Below, piece by piece: positions 49,129-58,151 of a DNA stretch of 64,000 nt. Position numbers and translations under genes: made by a program. The notes beneath the pieces are model-generated. The model was given only the letters and a program-made list of their open reading frames with translations. It had not been told where the DNA came from and did no database searches. Source of the DNA: Halobacillus_B rhizosphaerae (GTDB lineage: Bacteria > Bacillota > Bacilli > Bacillales > Halobacillaceae). The stretch is taken from the NCBI RefSeq assembly GCF_046719735.1, contig NZ_JAUTWQ010000005.1:1-64000 (forward strand), given 5' to 3'. Each line of letters opens with the position of its first letter. Position 1 is the first letter of the stretch.

Positions 49129-50259
49129 ATGGAAAACCAAAAACCATCGAAAGATTTATTTGTACCCGTAGATACGCAGAACTCAGAAACTGAGAAGATA
49201 ACCCGGCCAAGTCTTTCTTTTTGGCAGGACTCATTTAGGCGCTTACGTAAAAACGTAGGAGCTATGATTGGATTAGCGGTTTTAATTATTTTGATTTTAA
49301 TGGCCGCTTTTGGACCCTATATGAATCAATACGGTCAATATGAACAAGATCTATCAAGAGCTAAAATGCCGCCTAAAGTTGAAGGGCTGGAGTGGCTCGG
49401 CCTTAATGGCACACTTTCAGACACATCGAAAGGCGATACAGTAGAAGAAGCAACAAAGAAAGCTATGATGAGATTTAACAATCAGGAAGATTACATTAAA
49501 ACAGAAGTTGTAAATGATGGAAGTAATGGAAATCCGGCAAAAGTTAAAGCCGTATATGATGTATATGCAGCAAAGGATCTGAAAGAAAACTTTTGGTTTG
49601 GTACAGACGGACTTGGCCGTGATTTATGGACAAGAACCTGGGAAGGCACACGTATCTCTTTATATATTGCTTTCTTAGCGGCCGCGATTGATATGCTGAT
49701 TGGCGTTGCTTACGGTGGTATTTCTGGATATTATGGAGGAAGAATTGATAACTACATGCAGAGAATCATTGAGATTCTTTTAGGTATTCCTAACCTAGTC
49801 GTTGTCATTCTAATGATTCTGATTCTAGAACCAGGGTTATTATCCATCACCATAGCGATAACGGTAACCGGCTGGATATCGATGGCAAGGATCGTCAGAG
49901 GACAGATTCTGAAGCTGAAAAGCCAGGAATTTGTTTTAGCCTCGAAAACATTAGGGGCACCTGATGGTAAAATTATTAGAAAACACTTAATTCCGAACGT
50001 TACTGGTTTAATTGTTATCAATACAATGTTTACGATTCCAGCAGCTATTTTCTTCGAAGCTTTCTTAAGCTTTATTGGTCTCGGTATGCCGACGCCAATT
50101 GCTTCACTGGGAACATTGATTGAAGACGGTTTTAAATCGTTGCAGATATATCCACATATTTTATTATTCCCGGCCATAGTTATTTCTCTTCTAATGATAG
50201 GGTTTAACGTATTGGCGGACGGTCTTCGTGATGCATTTGATCCGAAGATGCGCGAATAG
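49129..50259 (+). CDS. oppC: oligopeptide ABC transporter permease C with a long loop
   Basis: This 376-residue permease has the usual N-terminal segment, a first helix (about 43-62) and the conserved LGRDLWTRTWEGTRISL before the other five helices. The coupling loop is VLASKTLGAPDGKIIRKHLIPN. Between helix 1 and FGTDGLGRD lie about 100 residues, including KAMMRFNNQEDYIKTEVV, where common OppC proteins of about 305 residues have 25-35. This insert should be extracellular. GAAGGAGAG precedes the ATG, six bases after the oppB stop. Confidence 0.9.
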   Translation: MENQKPSKDLFVPVDTQNSETEKITRPSLSFWQDSFRRLRKNVGAMIGLAVLIILILMAAFGPYMNQYGQYEQDLSRAKMPPKVEGLEWLGLNGTLSDTSKGDTVEEATKKAMMRFNNQEDYIKTEVVNDGSNGNPAKVKAVYDVYAAKDLKENFWFGTDGLGRDLWTRTWEGTRISLYIAFLAAAIDMLIGVAYGGISGYYGGRIDNYMQRIIEILLGIPNLVVVILMILILEPGLLSITIAITVTGWISMARIVRGQILKLKSQEFVLASKTLGAPDGKIIRKHLIPNVTGLIVINTMFTIPAAIFFEAFLSFIGLGMPTPIASLGTLIEDGFKSLQIYPHILLFPAIVISLLMIGFNVLADGLRDAFDPKMRE

Positions 50260-50275
50260 GAGGTAGGTGTACAGA

Positions 50276-51334
50276 ATGGAAAAATTTCTTGAAGTTAAAA
50301 ATATGCATGTATCCTTTGACACCTATGGCGGTGAAGTAAAAGCTGTACGTGGGGTAAGTTTTGATTTAAATAGAGGAGAAACGCTTGCCATTGTTGGAGA
50401 ATCAGGTTCTGGTAAATCTGTAACAACGAAGGCATTAATGCGGTTAATCCCTTCTCCTCCGGGTCGTATCAAAGAGGGAGAAATCCTGTTTGAAGGAAGA
50501 GACCTGGTTAAGAAAAGTGAAAAGCAAATGCAGAAAATTCGTGGTAAGGAAATCTCTATGATTTTTCAGGATCCTATGACTTCACTAAATCCGACGATGA
50601 AGGTCGGAAACCAGATTATGGAAGGTCTGATTAAACACCAGAAAATGAACCGCTCCCAAGCGAGGAAACGGGTTATTGAATTACTGGATTTAGTAGGAAT
50701 TCCTGATCCTGAAAACCGTATTAAGCAATACCCGCACCAATTCTCTGGTGGAATGCGTCAGCGTGTGGTAGTAGCCATTGCGCTTGCCTGTAATCCTAAA
50801 TTGCTTATCGCAGATGAACCTACAACAGCGCTTGATGTTACGATTCAAGCTCAAATTCTTGAATTAATGAAAGACATTCAAAAGAAAACGGATTCTGCTA
50901 CGATCTTTATTACTCACGATCTTGGTGTTGTCGCCAATGTCGCAGATCGTGTCGCCGTTATGTATGCAGGTAAAATCGTCGAAATCGGCACAGTAGATGA
51001 TATCTTTTATAATCCTAAGCATCCATACACTTGGGGACTGCTTGGCTCAATGCCTTCCCTGGACAGTGAGGATGAAGAATTATATGCGATCCCTGGGTCG
51101 CCTCCTGACTTACTAGACCCGCCAAAAGGAGACGCTTTCGCAGCTCGTAATGAATATGCGATGAAAATTGACTTGGAGCAAGAACCTCCAATGTTTAAGA
51201 TTTCAGATACTCATTATGCTGCTACTTGGCTATTACATGAAGATGCGCCAGACATTGATCCTCCAGCAATCATTAAAAAGCGTATGGAAGGTATGGCTAA
51301 ATCATCAAGCAATGCGAAAGGTGATCATCTATGA
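50276..51334 (+). CDS. oppD: oligopeptide ABC transporter ATPase D
   Basis: The 352-residue ATPase has Walker A GESGSGKSV near residue 39, the Q-loop FQDPMTSLNPTM, signature FSGGMRQRVVVA, Walker B LLIADEPTTALDVT and switch THDLGV. The C-terminal oligo_HPY segment KHPYTWGLLGSMPSLD is present. A cysteine-poor tail suggests no iron-sulfur cluster. It pairs with OppF to drive import. AGGAGGT lies before the ATG, and a GTG at 50267 is an unlikely alternative. Its stop overlaps oppF by four bases. Confidence 0.92.
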   Translation: MEKFLEVKNMHVSFDTYGGEVKAVRGVSFDLNRGETLAIVGESGSGKSVTTKALMRLIPSPPGRIKEGEILFEGRDLVKKSEKQMQKIRGKEISMIFQDPMTSLNPTMKVGNQIMEGLIKHQKMNRSQARKRVIELLDLVGIPDPENRIKQYPHQFSGGMRQRVVVAIALACNPKLLIADEPTTALDVTIQAQILELMKDIQKKTDSATIFITHDLGVVANVADRVAVMYAGKIVEIGTVDDIFYNPKHPYTWGLLGSMPSLDSEDEELYAIPGSPPDLLDPPKGDAFAARNEYAMKIDLEQEPPMFKISDTHYAATWLLHEDAPDIDPPAIIKKRMEGMAKSSSNAKGDHL

Positions 51335-52272
51335 GTGAAAAACAGAAATTATTAGAAATACAAAACCTGAAACAGCATTTTAAAACTGGTAAACACAGTG
51401 TCGTAAAAGCCGTAGATGGTTTAACCTTTGATATTTACAAAGGAGAAACCTTTGGATTGGTGGGAGAGTCAGGCTGTGGAAAATCCACAACCGGCCGGAC
51501 GATTATTCGTCTCTACGATGCCACAGACGGAGAAGTTTATTTTAACGGAGAAAATGTTCACGGTAAGAAAGACCGTGCCGAGTTAAAGAAATTCAATCGT
51601 GAAATGCAAATGATTTTCCAGGATCCTTATGCTTCCTTAAATCCAAGAATGAAAGTGTTGGATATCATAGCAGAAGGCATGGACATTCACGGTTTAGCTG
51701 AGAATGAGAAACAAAGAAAAGCCAGAGTTCAAGAATTACTTGAAACTGTAGGCTTAAATAAAGAACATGCCAACCGCTATCCTCATGAATTCAGTGGTGG
51801 CCAGCGTCAGCGTATTGGAATTGCCCGAGCTTTAGCGGTAGATCCAAGCTTTATTATTGCGGATGAACCTATTTCAGCTTTGGATGTTTCGATTCAAGCA
51901 CAAGTAGTAAACTTACTAAAGAAACTTCAGCGTGAACACAACTTGACGTACTTGTTCATCGCTCACGATTTGTCGATGGTTAAGTATATCAGTGACCGTA
52001 TCGGGGTTATGTACTTTGGGAAAATGGTTGAATTAGCGGATGCAGATGATTTATACAAACATCCTATTCATCCGTATACTCAATCCCTGCTCTCTGCCAT
52101 TCCATTACCAGACCCGGATTATGAGCGTTCAAGGGAACGGTTCACATACGATCCTAATGATCATGATACCAGCGAACAACCGGAGTTTCGTGAAGTTCGT
52201 CCCGGCCATTGGGTTTCTTGTACAACCAAAGAATTTGAGCATTATAAAAAAGAACATGGTGTAACCGTATAG
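51331..52272 (+). CDS. oppF: oligopeptide ABC transporter ATPase F
   Basis: The 313-residue ATPase has Walker A GESGCGKST near residue 43, Q-loop FQDPYASLNPRM, signature FSGGQRQRIGIA, Walker B FIIADEPISALDVS and switch AHDLSM. The oligo_HPY end KHPIHPYTQSLLSAIPLPDP follows. It forms the ATPase heterodimer with OppD. The ATG overlaps the oppD stop (ATGA), so the two should be translated together. A strong terminator closes the oppABCDF operon. Confidence 0.92.
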   Translation: MSEKQKLLEIQNLKQHFKTGKHSVVKAVDGLTFDIYKGETFGLVGESGCGKSTTGRTIIRLYDATDGEVYFNGENVHGKKDRAELKKFNREMQMIFQDPYASLNPRMKVLDIIAEGMDIHGLAENEKQRKARVQELLETVGLNKEHANRYPHEFSGGQRQRIGIARALAVDPSFIIADEPISALDVSIQAQVVNLLKKLQREHNLTYLFIAHDLSMVKYISDRIGVMYFGKMVELADADDLYKHPIHPYTQSLLSAIPLPDPDYERSRERFTYDPNDHDTSEQPEFREVRPGHWVSCTTKEFEHYKKEHGVTV

Positions 52273-52280
52273 AAAATTCC

Positions 52281-52313
52281 AAGAAAGGCCTTGCTAGTGC
52301 AAGGCCTTTCTTT
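52281..52313 (+). terminator. terminator of the opp operon
   Basis: AAGAAAGGCCTTGC and GCAAGGCCTTTCTT form a perfect 14-base stem. Confidence 0.92.
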
Positions 52314-52448
52314 CATGGATGAAGAAATTTAATAGGTCAATAGGTTCAAAATATGGAAATATAACAAAAATTTGCCTGGAGGATCTGTTCATAGCTAGTC
52401 ATTCTCTTATATAATTAAGGAGAAATCATAAACGGAAGTAGGGTTTAA

Positions 52449-53666
52449 ATGGAAAAAAAACATAGGAACATGATTATTATTCTGGGGATGCTGATTTCTT
52501 TCGCTTTACCTATACATAATGTAGCAGCTGAAGATAATAGTTCTTCTAAAGAAGGGAAGCTCTTGACCGGAAAGGAAATTGCGTTAAAGAAACTGGAAGT
52601 TCCAAGTCCTGCTGCCCGATATATGTATGACTCCGGGCTCAACTTCAAATACCCTGATGCAGTAAGAGGGATTTATGTTACAGGACCATCAGCAGGCGGA
52701 CAACGAATGGCGGGATTAACGAAATTAGTGGAATCGACTGATTTAAATGCTATGGTTATCGACATTAAAGAAGAAAATGGAGATATCACCATTAAGCCTG
52801 AAAAAGGTTCGCCATATGAAGATATGGCTGAAGACTTTATCGACGAACCTAAGAAATTGCTCAAAACACTTGAAGAAAAAGGAATTTATCCAATTGCCAG
52901 AGTGGTGGTTTTTAAAGATTCCGAACTGGCAAAAAAACGTCCGGACTTATCTTACACGGACAATGGCAAGGTATGGACAAACAGTAAAGGGGAAGCCTTC
53001 GTTAGTCCTTTTATGAAAGAAGTGTGGGAATATAATGTTGGTATTGCCAAAATGGCTGCTGAACTCGGTTTTCAGGAAATTCAATTTGACTATGTACGAT
53101 TCCCCGAAGGATTTGGTAACCGCGACCATAAGCTATCCTATAGTCAGGGGGATTACGCGGATCTTGAATTGACGGATGTAGAGAAACGTGTGAAAGCAGT
53201 AACCGATTTTGTGAGATATGCTAAGGATAAATTAAAGTACTATGGTGTTGACGTTTCTGTTGATATTTTTGGTTATTCAGCAACGATTAAAGAAGCTCCA
53301 AACATCGGGCAGAATTTCTCGAAGATATCGAGCAATGTCGATGTCATCTCATCGATGATTTATCCAAGTCACTGGGGCCCTTACTTTAATATTGCAAAAC
53401 CCGACACGGAGCCATATAAGTTGGTAAGTGCTTATGCAGAGGTTGAAAATCAAGTCATCAGCAAACTCGATCACAAGCCTACCTCTCGTCCTTGGATCCA
53501 GGACTTTGAAGCTCCATGGTTATACTCTGGACCCACGAAGCAGTATGGTAAAGCTGAAGTAGAAGCACAGATTCGAGCGCTCAATGAACATGGGATAAAT
53601 GAATTTCTGCTTTGGAATGCAGGCAATAGTTACACTTCAAATGTCGACTATACTCCAATGGACTAA
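52449..53666 (+). CDS. secreted putative glycoside hydrolase (DUF4015)
   Basis: This 405-residue protein has a signal peptide (about 1-27, ending HNVAA) and a TIM-barrel-like DUF4015 domain (PF13200). Landmarks are VRGIYVTGPSAGG, LNAMVIDIKEENGDI, GIYPIARVVVFKDSELA, EIQFDYVRFPEG, DVSVDIFGYSAT and ISSMIYPSHWGP. Carboxylates at strand ends (D in FDYVRFPEG, D in SVDIFG) suggest a hydrolase, but the substrate is not known. The ATG follows GGAAGTAGGG. B. subtilis has yjbB at this point instead, so this gene marks a change in the conserved order. Confidence 0.8.
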   Translation: MEKKHRNMIIILGMLISFALPIHNVAAEDNSSSKEGKLLTGKEIALKKLEVPSPAARYMYDSGLNFKYPDAVRGIYVTGPSAGGQRMAGLTKLVESTDLNAMVIDIKEENGDITIKPEKGSPYEDMAEDFIDEPKKLLKTLEEKGIYPIARVVVFKDSELAKKRPDLSYTDNGKVWTNSKGEAFVSPFMKEVWEYNVGIAKMAAELGFQEIQFDYVRFPEGFGNRDHKLSYSQGDYADLELTDVEKRVKAVTDFVRYAKDKLKYYGVDVSVDIFGYSATIKEAPNIGQNFSKISSNVDVISSMIYPSHWGPYFNIAKPDTEPYKLVSAYAEVENQVISKLDHKPTSRPWIQDFEAPWLYSGPTKQYGKAEVEAQIRALNEHGINEFLLWNAGNSYTSNVDYTPMD

Positions 53667-53676
53667 AGGGCAGAGG

Positions 53677-53708
53677 AATAGTGCCGGCAGTTAACCGGCA
53701 CTATTTTT
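53677..53708 (+). terminator. terminator of the DUF4015 gene
   Basis: AATAGTGCCGG and CCGGCACTATTTTT form a perfect stem with a T-run. Confidence 0.9.
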
Positions 53709-53765
53709 ATGGTTAAATTTGTCTTATACAGGGTAAAGTATTAATGATAGATGCTTTCAGGGGAT

Positions 53766-53794
53766 TTAACAATTTGGAAATAATTCGGTATAAT
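53766..53794 (+). promoter_or_regulatory. SigA promoter of yjbC
   Basis: TTAACA (53766-53771), a 17-base spacer and a perfect TATAAT (53789-53794) lie about 30 bases before the yjbC start. Confidence 0.7.
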
Positions 53795-53825
53795 AGAATT
53801 GACTAAATGACAAGGGAGTAGATCA

Positions 53826-54419
53826 ATGAATTGGTATGAAAAGTTAAACGAATATTTTCCAGTACAGGAAATGAAATCGAAAGAACATATGGAAGCTTTA
53901 TTAAAAGAGAAAAGTGAAGTTTACTATAAAGATGAAGGTGAACATCATGTTATGATGTATGCCGAGTTCGATTCTTTTATTTTTATTGACTATGTATACG
54001 TTTCCACTGCTTCACGCGGTCAAGGTCTTGGCCATAAATTAATTGAAAAAATGAAGGCGAGACAAAAACCAATCATCCTGGAAGTAGAACCGGTAGATTA
54101 TGAAGATACCGATTCGGAAAAGAGACTTCGTTTTTACCAGCGTGAAGGGTTCAAGCATGCTCAGTCTATTGGATACACTAGAAAGTCTTTAGCGACTGAT
54201 GAACCTAATCAAATGGAAATTCTTTATTGGTCACCTGAAGATGCATCAGAAGAGCATATTTACGAACAGATGAAAAAAATGTATGAAGAAATTCACACAT
54301 ATAAAGATGATGAATTTTATGGGAAATCTTACCAGCCGGTGGATGAAGTTCTCACCCTGGACGATGAACGTGAAACGAAGGATATTCTTGAAGAGTTAGG
54401 AAAGTCTAACAAAGCTTAA
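53826..54419 (+). CDS. yjbC: GNAT family acetyltransferase (YjbC-like)
   Basis: The 197-residue protein has a GNAT core in its first 120 residues: FIFIDYVYVSTASRGQGLGHKLIEKMKA with the acetyl-CoA loop R-G-Q-G-L-G, then LRFYQREGFKHAQ. A helical acidic C-terminal part follows (EEHIYEQMKKMYEEIHTYKDDEF). It matches YjbC, encoded before spx in B. subtilis, where the two genes share stress promoters. Here a strong terminator separates them. AAGGGAG precedes the ATG. Confidence 0.82.
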   Translation: MNWYEKLNEYFPVQEMKSKEHMEALLKEKSEVYYKDEGEHHVMMYAEFDSFIFIDYVYVSTASRGQGLGHKLIEKMKARQKPIILEVEPVDYEDTDSEKRLRFYQREGFKHAQSIGYTRKSLATDEPNQMEILYWSPEDASEEHIYEQMKKMYEEIHTYKDDEFYGKSYQPVDEVLTLDDERETKDILEELGKSNKA

Positions 54420-54423
54420 TTTT

Positions 54424-54459
54424 GAAAATACCCACCATAATAAATTGGTGGGTATTTTC
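54424..54459 (+). terminator. terminator between yjbC and spxA
   Basis: GAAAATACCCACC and GGTGGGTATTTTC form a perfect stem with a T-rich end. Confidence 0.9.
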
Positions 54460-54725
54460 AATCTCTATTAGTAGTTGAAAATATAATCAAATACATTTAG
54501 AAAATTATCTTTTTTAGGTTTTACATAGGTTAATTAGTGGTATACAGTTCTGTGTAAACAAATTCAGTGATTACAAATGCCTGCTATATAGGTTTCTATT
54601 CAAGCAAATATAGATTTTAATTGACAAGTATGTTATAGTTTAGACAGGGTTAATTTATAGTGATTTTAATCTAACAAGTATTTAAATTCTTTATCATAAT
54701 ACATTTTGAGGAGTGAAGTTTCTGT
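54460..54725. other. spxA upstream region
   Basis: These 266 AT-rich bases between the terminator and spxA hold no gene. A perfect TTGACA at 54621-54626 is present but no -10 lies at the usual distance. TATAGT at 54634 lacks a good -35. The ribosome site GAGGAG is just before the start codon. Several stress promoters drive spx in Bacillus, and I cannot place them here. Confidence 0.5.
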
Positions 54726-55121
54726 ATGGTAACACTTTATACCTCACCAAGTTGTACATCTTGCCGTAAAGCAAAAGCTTGGCTTGAAGAACATAACATT
54801 TCGTATACTGAAAGAAATATTTTTTCTGAGCCATTAACACTTGATGAAATCAAGGAAATTCTGCGCATGACAGAAGATGGAACAGAAGAGATTATCTCCA
54901 CACGCTCTAAAGTATTCCAAAAACTAAAAATTGATTTTGATCAGCTTCCTATGCAAGACTTGTTTGATCTCATTCAAGAGAATCCTGGATTGCTTCGCCG
55001 TCCGATAATCATTGATGACAAACGTCTGCAGGTTGGATACAATGAAGATGAAATTCGTCGCTTCCTTCCAAGAAGCGTACGCACTTTCCAATTAAAAGAA
55101 GCTCAAAAATTAGTTAACTAA
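54726..55121 (+). CDS. spxA: transcriptional regulator Spx
   Basis: This 131-residue ArsC-family protein binds the alpha C-terminal domain of RNA polymerase and redirects transcription under disulfide stress. The redox switch C10-x-x-C13 is intact (YTSPSCTSCRKAKAWL). RSKVFQKL, LIQENPGLLRRPIIIDDKRLQVGYNEDEIRRFLPR and the degradable C-terminal tail are all conserved. SpxH and MecA, which also feed regulated proteolysis, lie in the same 8 kb. GAGGAG precedes the ATG. Confidence 0.95.
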   Translation: MVTLYTSPSCTSCRKAKAWLEEHNISYTERNIFSEPLTLDEIKEILRMTEDGTEEIISTRSKVFQKLKIDFDQLPMQDLFDLIQENPGLLRRPIIIDDKRLQVGYNEDEIRRFLPRSVRTFQLKEAQKLVN

Positions 55122-55127
55122 ATAGTG

Positions 55128-55168
55128 GAAGGCTGTCCAGCTCACCAGAGTCCGGCAGCCTTTTTTAT
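55128..55168. terminator. terminator after spxA
   Basis: AAGGCTG-C and G-CAGCCTTTTTT flank a long loop. It lies between convergent genes and may serve both. Confidence 0.75.
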
Positions 55169-55179
55169 TTAAAAAATTT

Positions 55180-55848
55180 TCATATGACTTCTGAGGAATT
55201 CCTTTTGTTCAGTACATAACCAGACACTATTATGATAATGACCATTGCTATGGGCAAATAGTGTTGAATGTAAGGGTAGGATAAGATTATTCTCAGCACT
55301 TGCTGATCTTCCAGCACCATTTCTGCAGCCGTATAAGCAAGAATTCCTGCCCCAAAATAAATAAGAAGTGGAAAATGATCCATTAGCATAAGGATAAAAC
55401 GGCTTCCCCAGACAATAATAGGGACAGATACAAGTAAACCCACTATGACCAGCGCAATGTTATCATGGGCTGCACCAGCAATTGCCAGAACGTTATCAAA
55501 GCCCATAACAATGTCGGCAAATACAATAGTTCTTACAGCGGAAAATAAACTGTCACTTGCCTTAATGTTTTCAGAATCATCCTTTTCCGTCAACAATTTC
55601 ATGGCGATGTAAAACAGAAGCAAGCCGCCAATAAGTTTCAAAAACGGGATTTGCAATAAATAAAGGGCAATGGCTGTGAGAAGGACTCTGGCAGCAACGG
55701 CTAAGCCTGTCCCAAGGAAAATGGCTTTATTTCTTTGGTGGGGAGGAAGTCTGCGGCTAGCTAGAGCAATGACGACCGCATTATCACCACCTAAAATTAT
55801 GTCGATGCTGATGATGATTAATATGGGTTCAAGTGTTTCCCAACTCAT
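55180..55848 (-). CDS. yjbE: TerC family membrane protein (YjbE-like)
   Basis: The 222-residue protein has seven membrane helices with the TerC metal-site motifs IILGGDNAVVIALA near the start and FADIVMGFDNVLAIAGAA near residue 112, each supplying acidic residues. TerC relatives in Bacillus export manganese or support metallation of secreted proteins. It corresponds in place and family to YjbE. AGGAGG precedes the ATG. I looked for a yybP-ykoY type leader upstream and saw none that I could support. Confidence 0.88.
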   Translation of the reverse strand: MSWETLEPILIIISIDIILGGDNAVVIALASRRLPPHQRNKAIFLGTGLAVAARVLLTAIALYLLQIPFLKLIGGLLLFYIAMKLLTEKDDSENIKASDSLFSAVRTIVFADIVMGFDNVLAIAGAAHDNIALVIVGLLVSVPIIVWGSRFILMLMDHFPLLIYFGAGILAYTAAEMVLEDQQVLRIILSYPYIQHYLPIAMVIIIIVSGYVLNKRNSSEVI

Positions 55849-56146
55849 TTGAAATTTCCTCCTCTATGTAGTGACAAACTGATAAAAATAGTCTAGAATA
55901 AAACATCAACTTAAAAATTCTTGGTTCTTTTGGAAAGGTGGAAAGCTTGGTTCTGGTTATAAGCTGATTTAAAAGCAATTTGTTTTCCATTTAGCCATTA
56001 CTGTCATACAATAGAAGTACACCATTTCTTACATCTATACATCAAGATGATTGAAGTATGAACCTAAAGGGTAAGGATAAAAAATAGCGATGTTAAGGGT
56101 GAACAATCCCTTCCCCCTGATTACATGACAGAAGGGAGCGAGAATT

Positions 56147-56851
56147 ATGGAAATAGAACGGATAAATGAAAACACCGTTAAATTTTATGTTTCTTATCAA
56201 GATGTCGAACAAAGAGGTTTCGACCGAGAAGAAATTTGGTATAATCGTGAACGAAGCGAGCAGCTTTTCTGGGAAATGATGGATGAAGTTAACGATCAAG
56301 AGAATTTTCAGGCAGATGGTCCTCTATGGATTCAAGTTCAGGCAATGGACAAAGGTTTAGAAGTGATCGTAACAAAGGCACAAGTTTCTCAAGATGGTCA
56401 AAAGTTGGAGCTGCCGGATGAAGACGGTAAAGCCATTGACGTACCAGTTGACGAGAAGCTCGAATCGCTGCTTGATAATAAATTCAGCCATACAGAAACT
56501 AATGAGGAACAAGATGATGATGAAGAGTGGGATGACGACGACAAACCATTTGAACCGTTAAACTTTACTTTGAGATTTAATGAGTTTGAAGATGTTATTC
56601 AATTGAGTCATTATATCGCACCAAGTTATTCTGTAGATAATCGTCTATTTCATTTTGAAGGCCACTACTATTTATATATTCAATTTAATGATGAAAATAT
56701 GAGTGATGATGAGCAAGAAAATATTTTAAGCCAGATTATGGAGTATGGTCTTGAATCCACATTAACCATATACAGACTGCAAGAGTATGGGGTATCTATC
56801 TTTAGTGAAGATGCTTTAAAGCAAGTAAAACAGTATTTCCCGATTCAATAA
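56147..56851 (+). CDS. mecA: adaptor protein MecA
   Basis: The 234-residue MecA protein has the N-terminal target-binding part MEIERINENTVKFYVSYQDVEQRGFDREEIWYNRERSEQLFWEMMDEV. An acidic linker (about 118-140, rich in Asp and Glu) leads to the ClpC-binding C-terminal domain (FTLRFNEFEDVIQLSHYI to EYGVSIFSEDALKQV). It delivers ComK and other clients to ClpCP. GAAGGGAG precedes the ATG. A strong terminator separates it from coiA. Confidence 0.95.
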   Translation: MEIERINENTVKFYVSYQDVEQRGFDREEIWYNRERSEQLFWEMMDEVNDQENFQADGPLWIQVQAMDKGLEVIVTKAQVSQDGQKLELPDEDGKAIDVPVDEKLESLLDNKFSHTETNEEQDDDEEWDDDDKPFEPLNFTLRFNEFEDVIQLSHYIAPSYSVDNRLFHFEGHYYLYIQFNDENMSDDEQENILSQIMEYGLESTLTIYRLQEYGVSIFSEDALKQVKQYFPIQ

Positions 56852-56858
56852 TAGATAG

Positions 56859-56889
56859 AAAGCACACGAATATAGTGTGCTTTTTTTTG
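56859..56889 (+). terminator. terminator of mecA
   Basis: AAAGCACAC and GTGTGCTTTTTTTT form a perfect stem with a long T-run. Confidence 0.92.
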
Positions 56890-56945
56890 TTTTTTTAGAG
56901 GGTTTTCATTTATCGTGGAGAATAATATCGAAAGGAGGTGGAGGA

Positions 56946-58088
56946 ATGTTTTATGCTCTTAACCAAAATGGCAAAAGGTGTTCGCTTTATCATTTACCTA
57001 AATCCCATTTGGAAAAGTTGAAATTAGAAGAGTTTCACTGCCCAGTGTGTAAGGAAGCCGTACATATAAGGTCAGGGCCGAAAGTTACAGCGCATTTTGC
57101 TCACTATGCGAAGAGCGACTGTGAGACATTGACTGGTGGGGAAGGAGTCTATCATGAATCAGGGAAGTGGCTGCTTTATCAGTGGCTGAATAGTCAGAAT
57201 TACTCTGTACATTTAGAGCATTACATTTCAAGTATTAATCAGAGGCCGGATATATGGCTGTCTTATAAACAACGGAAGATTGCTATTGAATTTCAGTGTT
57301 CTAGAGTTCCTATCAAAGTGATTGAAAGTCGCACTAGAGCTTATCAGAAACATGGAATCTTTCCGTTTTGGATTATCGGGTGCAACCAATTTGAGCGTCA
57401 AGGGCGGCAAGGATTTAAATGGAATCAATTCTTACAGTCTTTTCTCTACAAATTTCATGATTCTTTACACCTTTTTTTCTTCGATGTTCACTCTCAACGG
57501 TTTATTATTTGTCACTCCATACAAACACTCTCCAATCGCAAAGCTTTTCATCACCCTTTTATTATTTCCCTTTCAGAGCTATCTTTTCCACAACTCTTTA
57601 CCCCCCGTGCAAATTCTACGTATTCCTTATTTCAAAGATGGGAAAGACTAATGTATACCTATCGAACGACCCCTCAAAATTCTCTGCATCAGAAAGAACA
57701 CCAATTTCGCCAGTATTTATACTTAAAGGGGATTTACTCCTCGTTAATTCCAGCCGTATGCTTTCTCCCTGTAAGAGGTCAATCACTGCTGGATATTCAG
57801 CCCTATATGTGGCAGACACGACTATTACTGGATCATTTCCATGAGAAGTCAATTGGGGATAGAGGTAGATTTCCTCAAAACCGAGTAAAAGGTTTGACAG
57901 GATTTACTTTGAATCCTATTCAGGAGTATGAACAACTGTTAAGTCAATTAGGATTTCTTGAGCTGAATTCTCAAGGGGGATGGGTAAAGAAAAAGGAATT
58001 AATTTTCCCGAAACATATCGATGAAGCTCTAAAAGATGATAAAAATATACTAAAATTATTAAAAAATAACAAAAATTATAACAATTAG
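56946..58088 (+). CDS. coiA: competence protein CoiA
   Basis: The 380-residue protein has an N-terminal zinc-like region (FHCPVCKEAVHIRSG and AHFAHYAKSDC) and a nuclease-type core. The core reads ESGKWLLYQWLN, then RPDIWLSYKQRKIAIEFQCSRV, which holds the D and E-x-Q residues of the CoiA fold. CoiA is a late competence protein that promotes recombination of incoming DNA. AAAGGAGG precedes the ATG at 56946. The longer frame runs into the mecA terminator. It is intact, which suggests retained competence functions. Confidence 0.9.
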   Translation: MFYALNQNGKRCSLYHLPKSHLEKLKLEEFHCPVCKEAVHIRSGPKVTAHFAHYAKSDCETLTGGEGVYHESGKWLLYQWLNSQNYSVHLEHYISSINQRPDIWLSYKQRKIAIEFQCSRVPIKVIESRTRAYQKHGIFPFWIIGCNQFERQGRQGFKWNQFLQSFLYKFHDSLHLFFFDVHSQRFIICHSIQTLSNRKAFHHPFIISLSELSFPQLFTPRANSTYSLFQRWERLMYTYRTTPQNSLHQKEHQFRQYLYLKGIYSSLIPAVCFLPVRGQSLLDIQPYMWQTRLLLDHFHEKSIGDRGRFPQNRVKGLTGFTLNPIQEYEQLLSQLGFLELNSQGGWVKKKELIFPKHIDEALKDDKNILKLLKNNKNYNN

Positions 58089-58151
58089 GAAGGGATTCAG
58101 CTGAAAATCGAGAAATCTTTAGGGTGACGAATTTTAGAAGGAGGATGTTCA

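Noticed and set aside
54621..54640. TTGACA and TATAGT before spxA as one promoter
   Set aside because: The spacer would be about 7 bases, far too short for SigA.
55849..56146. Possible manganese riboswitch upstream of the TerC gene
   Set aside because: I found no paired elements or transcription terminator of the yybP-ykoY type, and the gene corresponds to YjbE, which is not known to have one.
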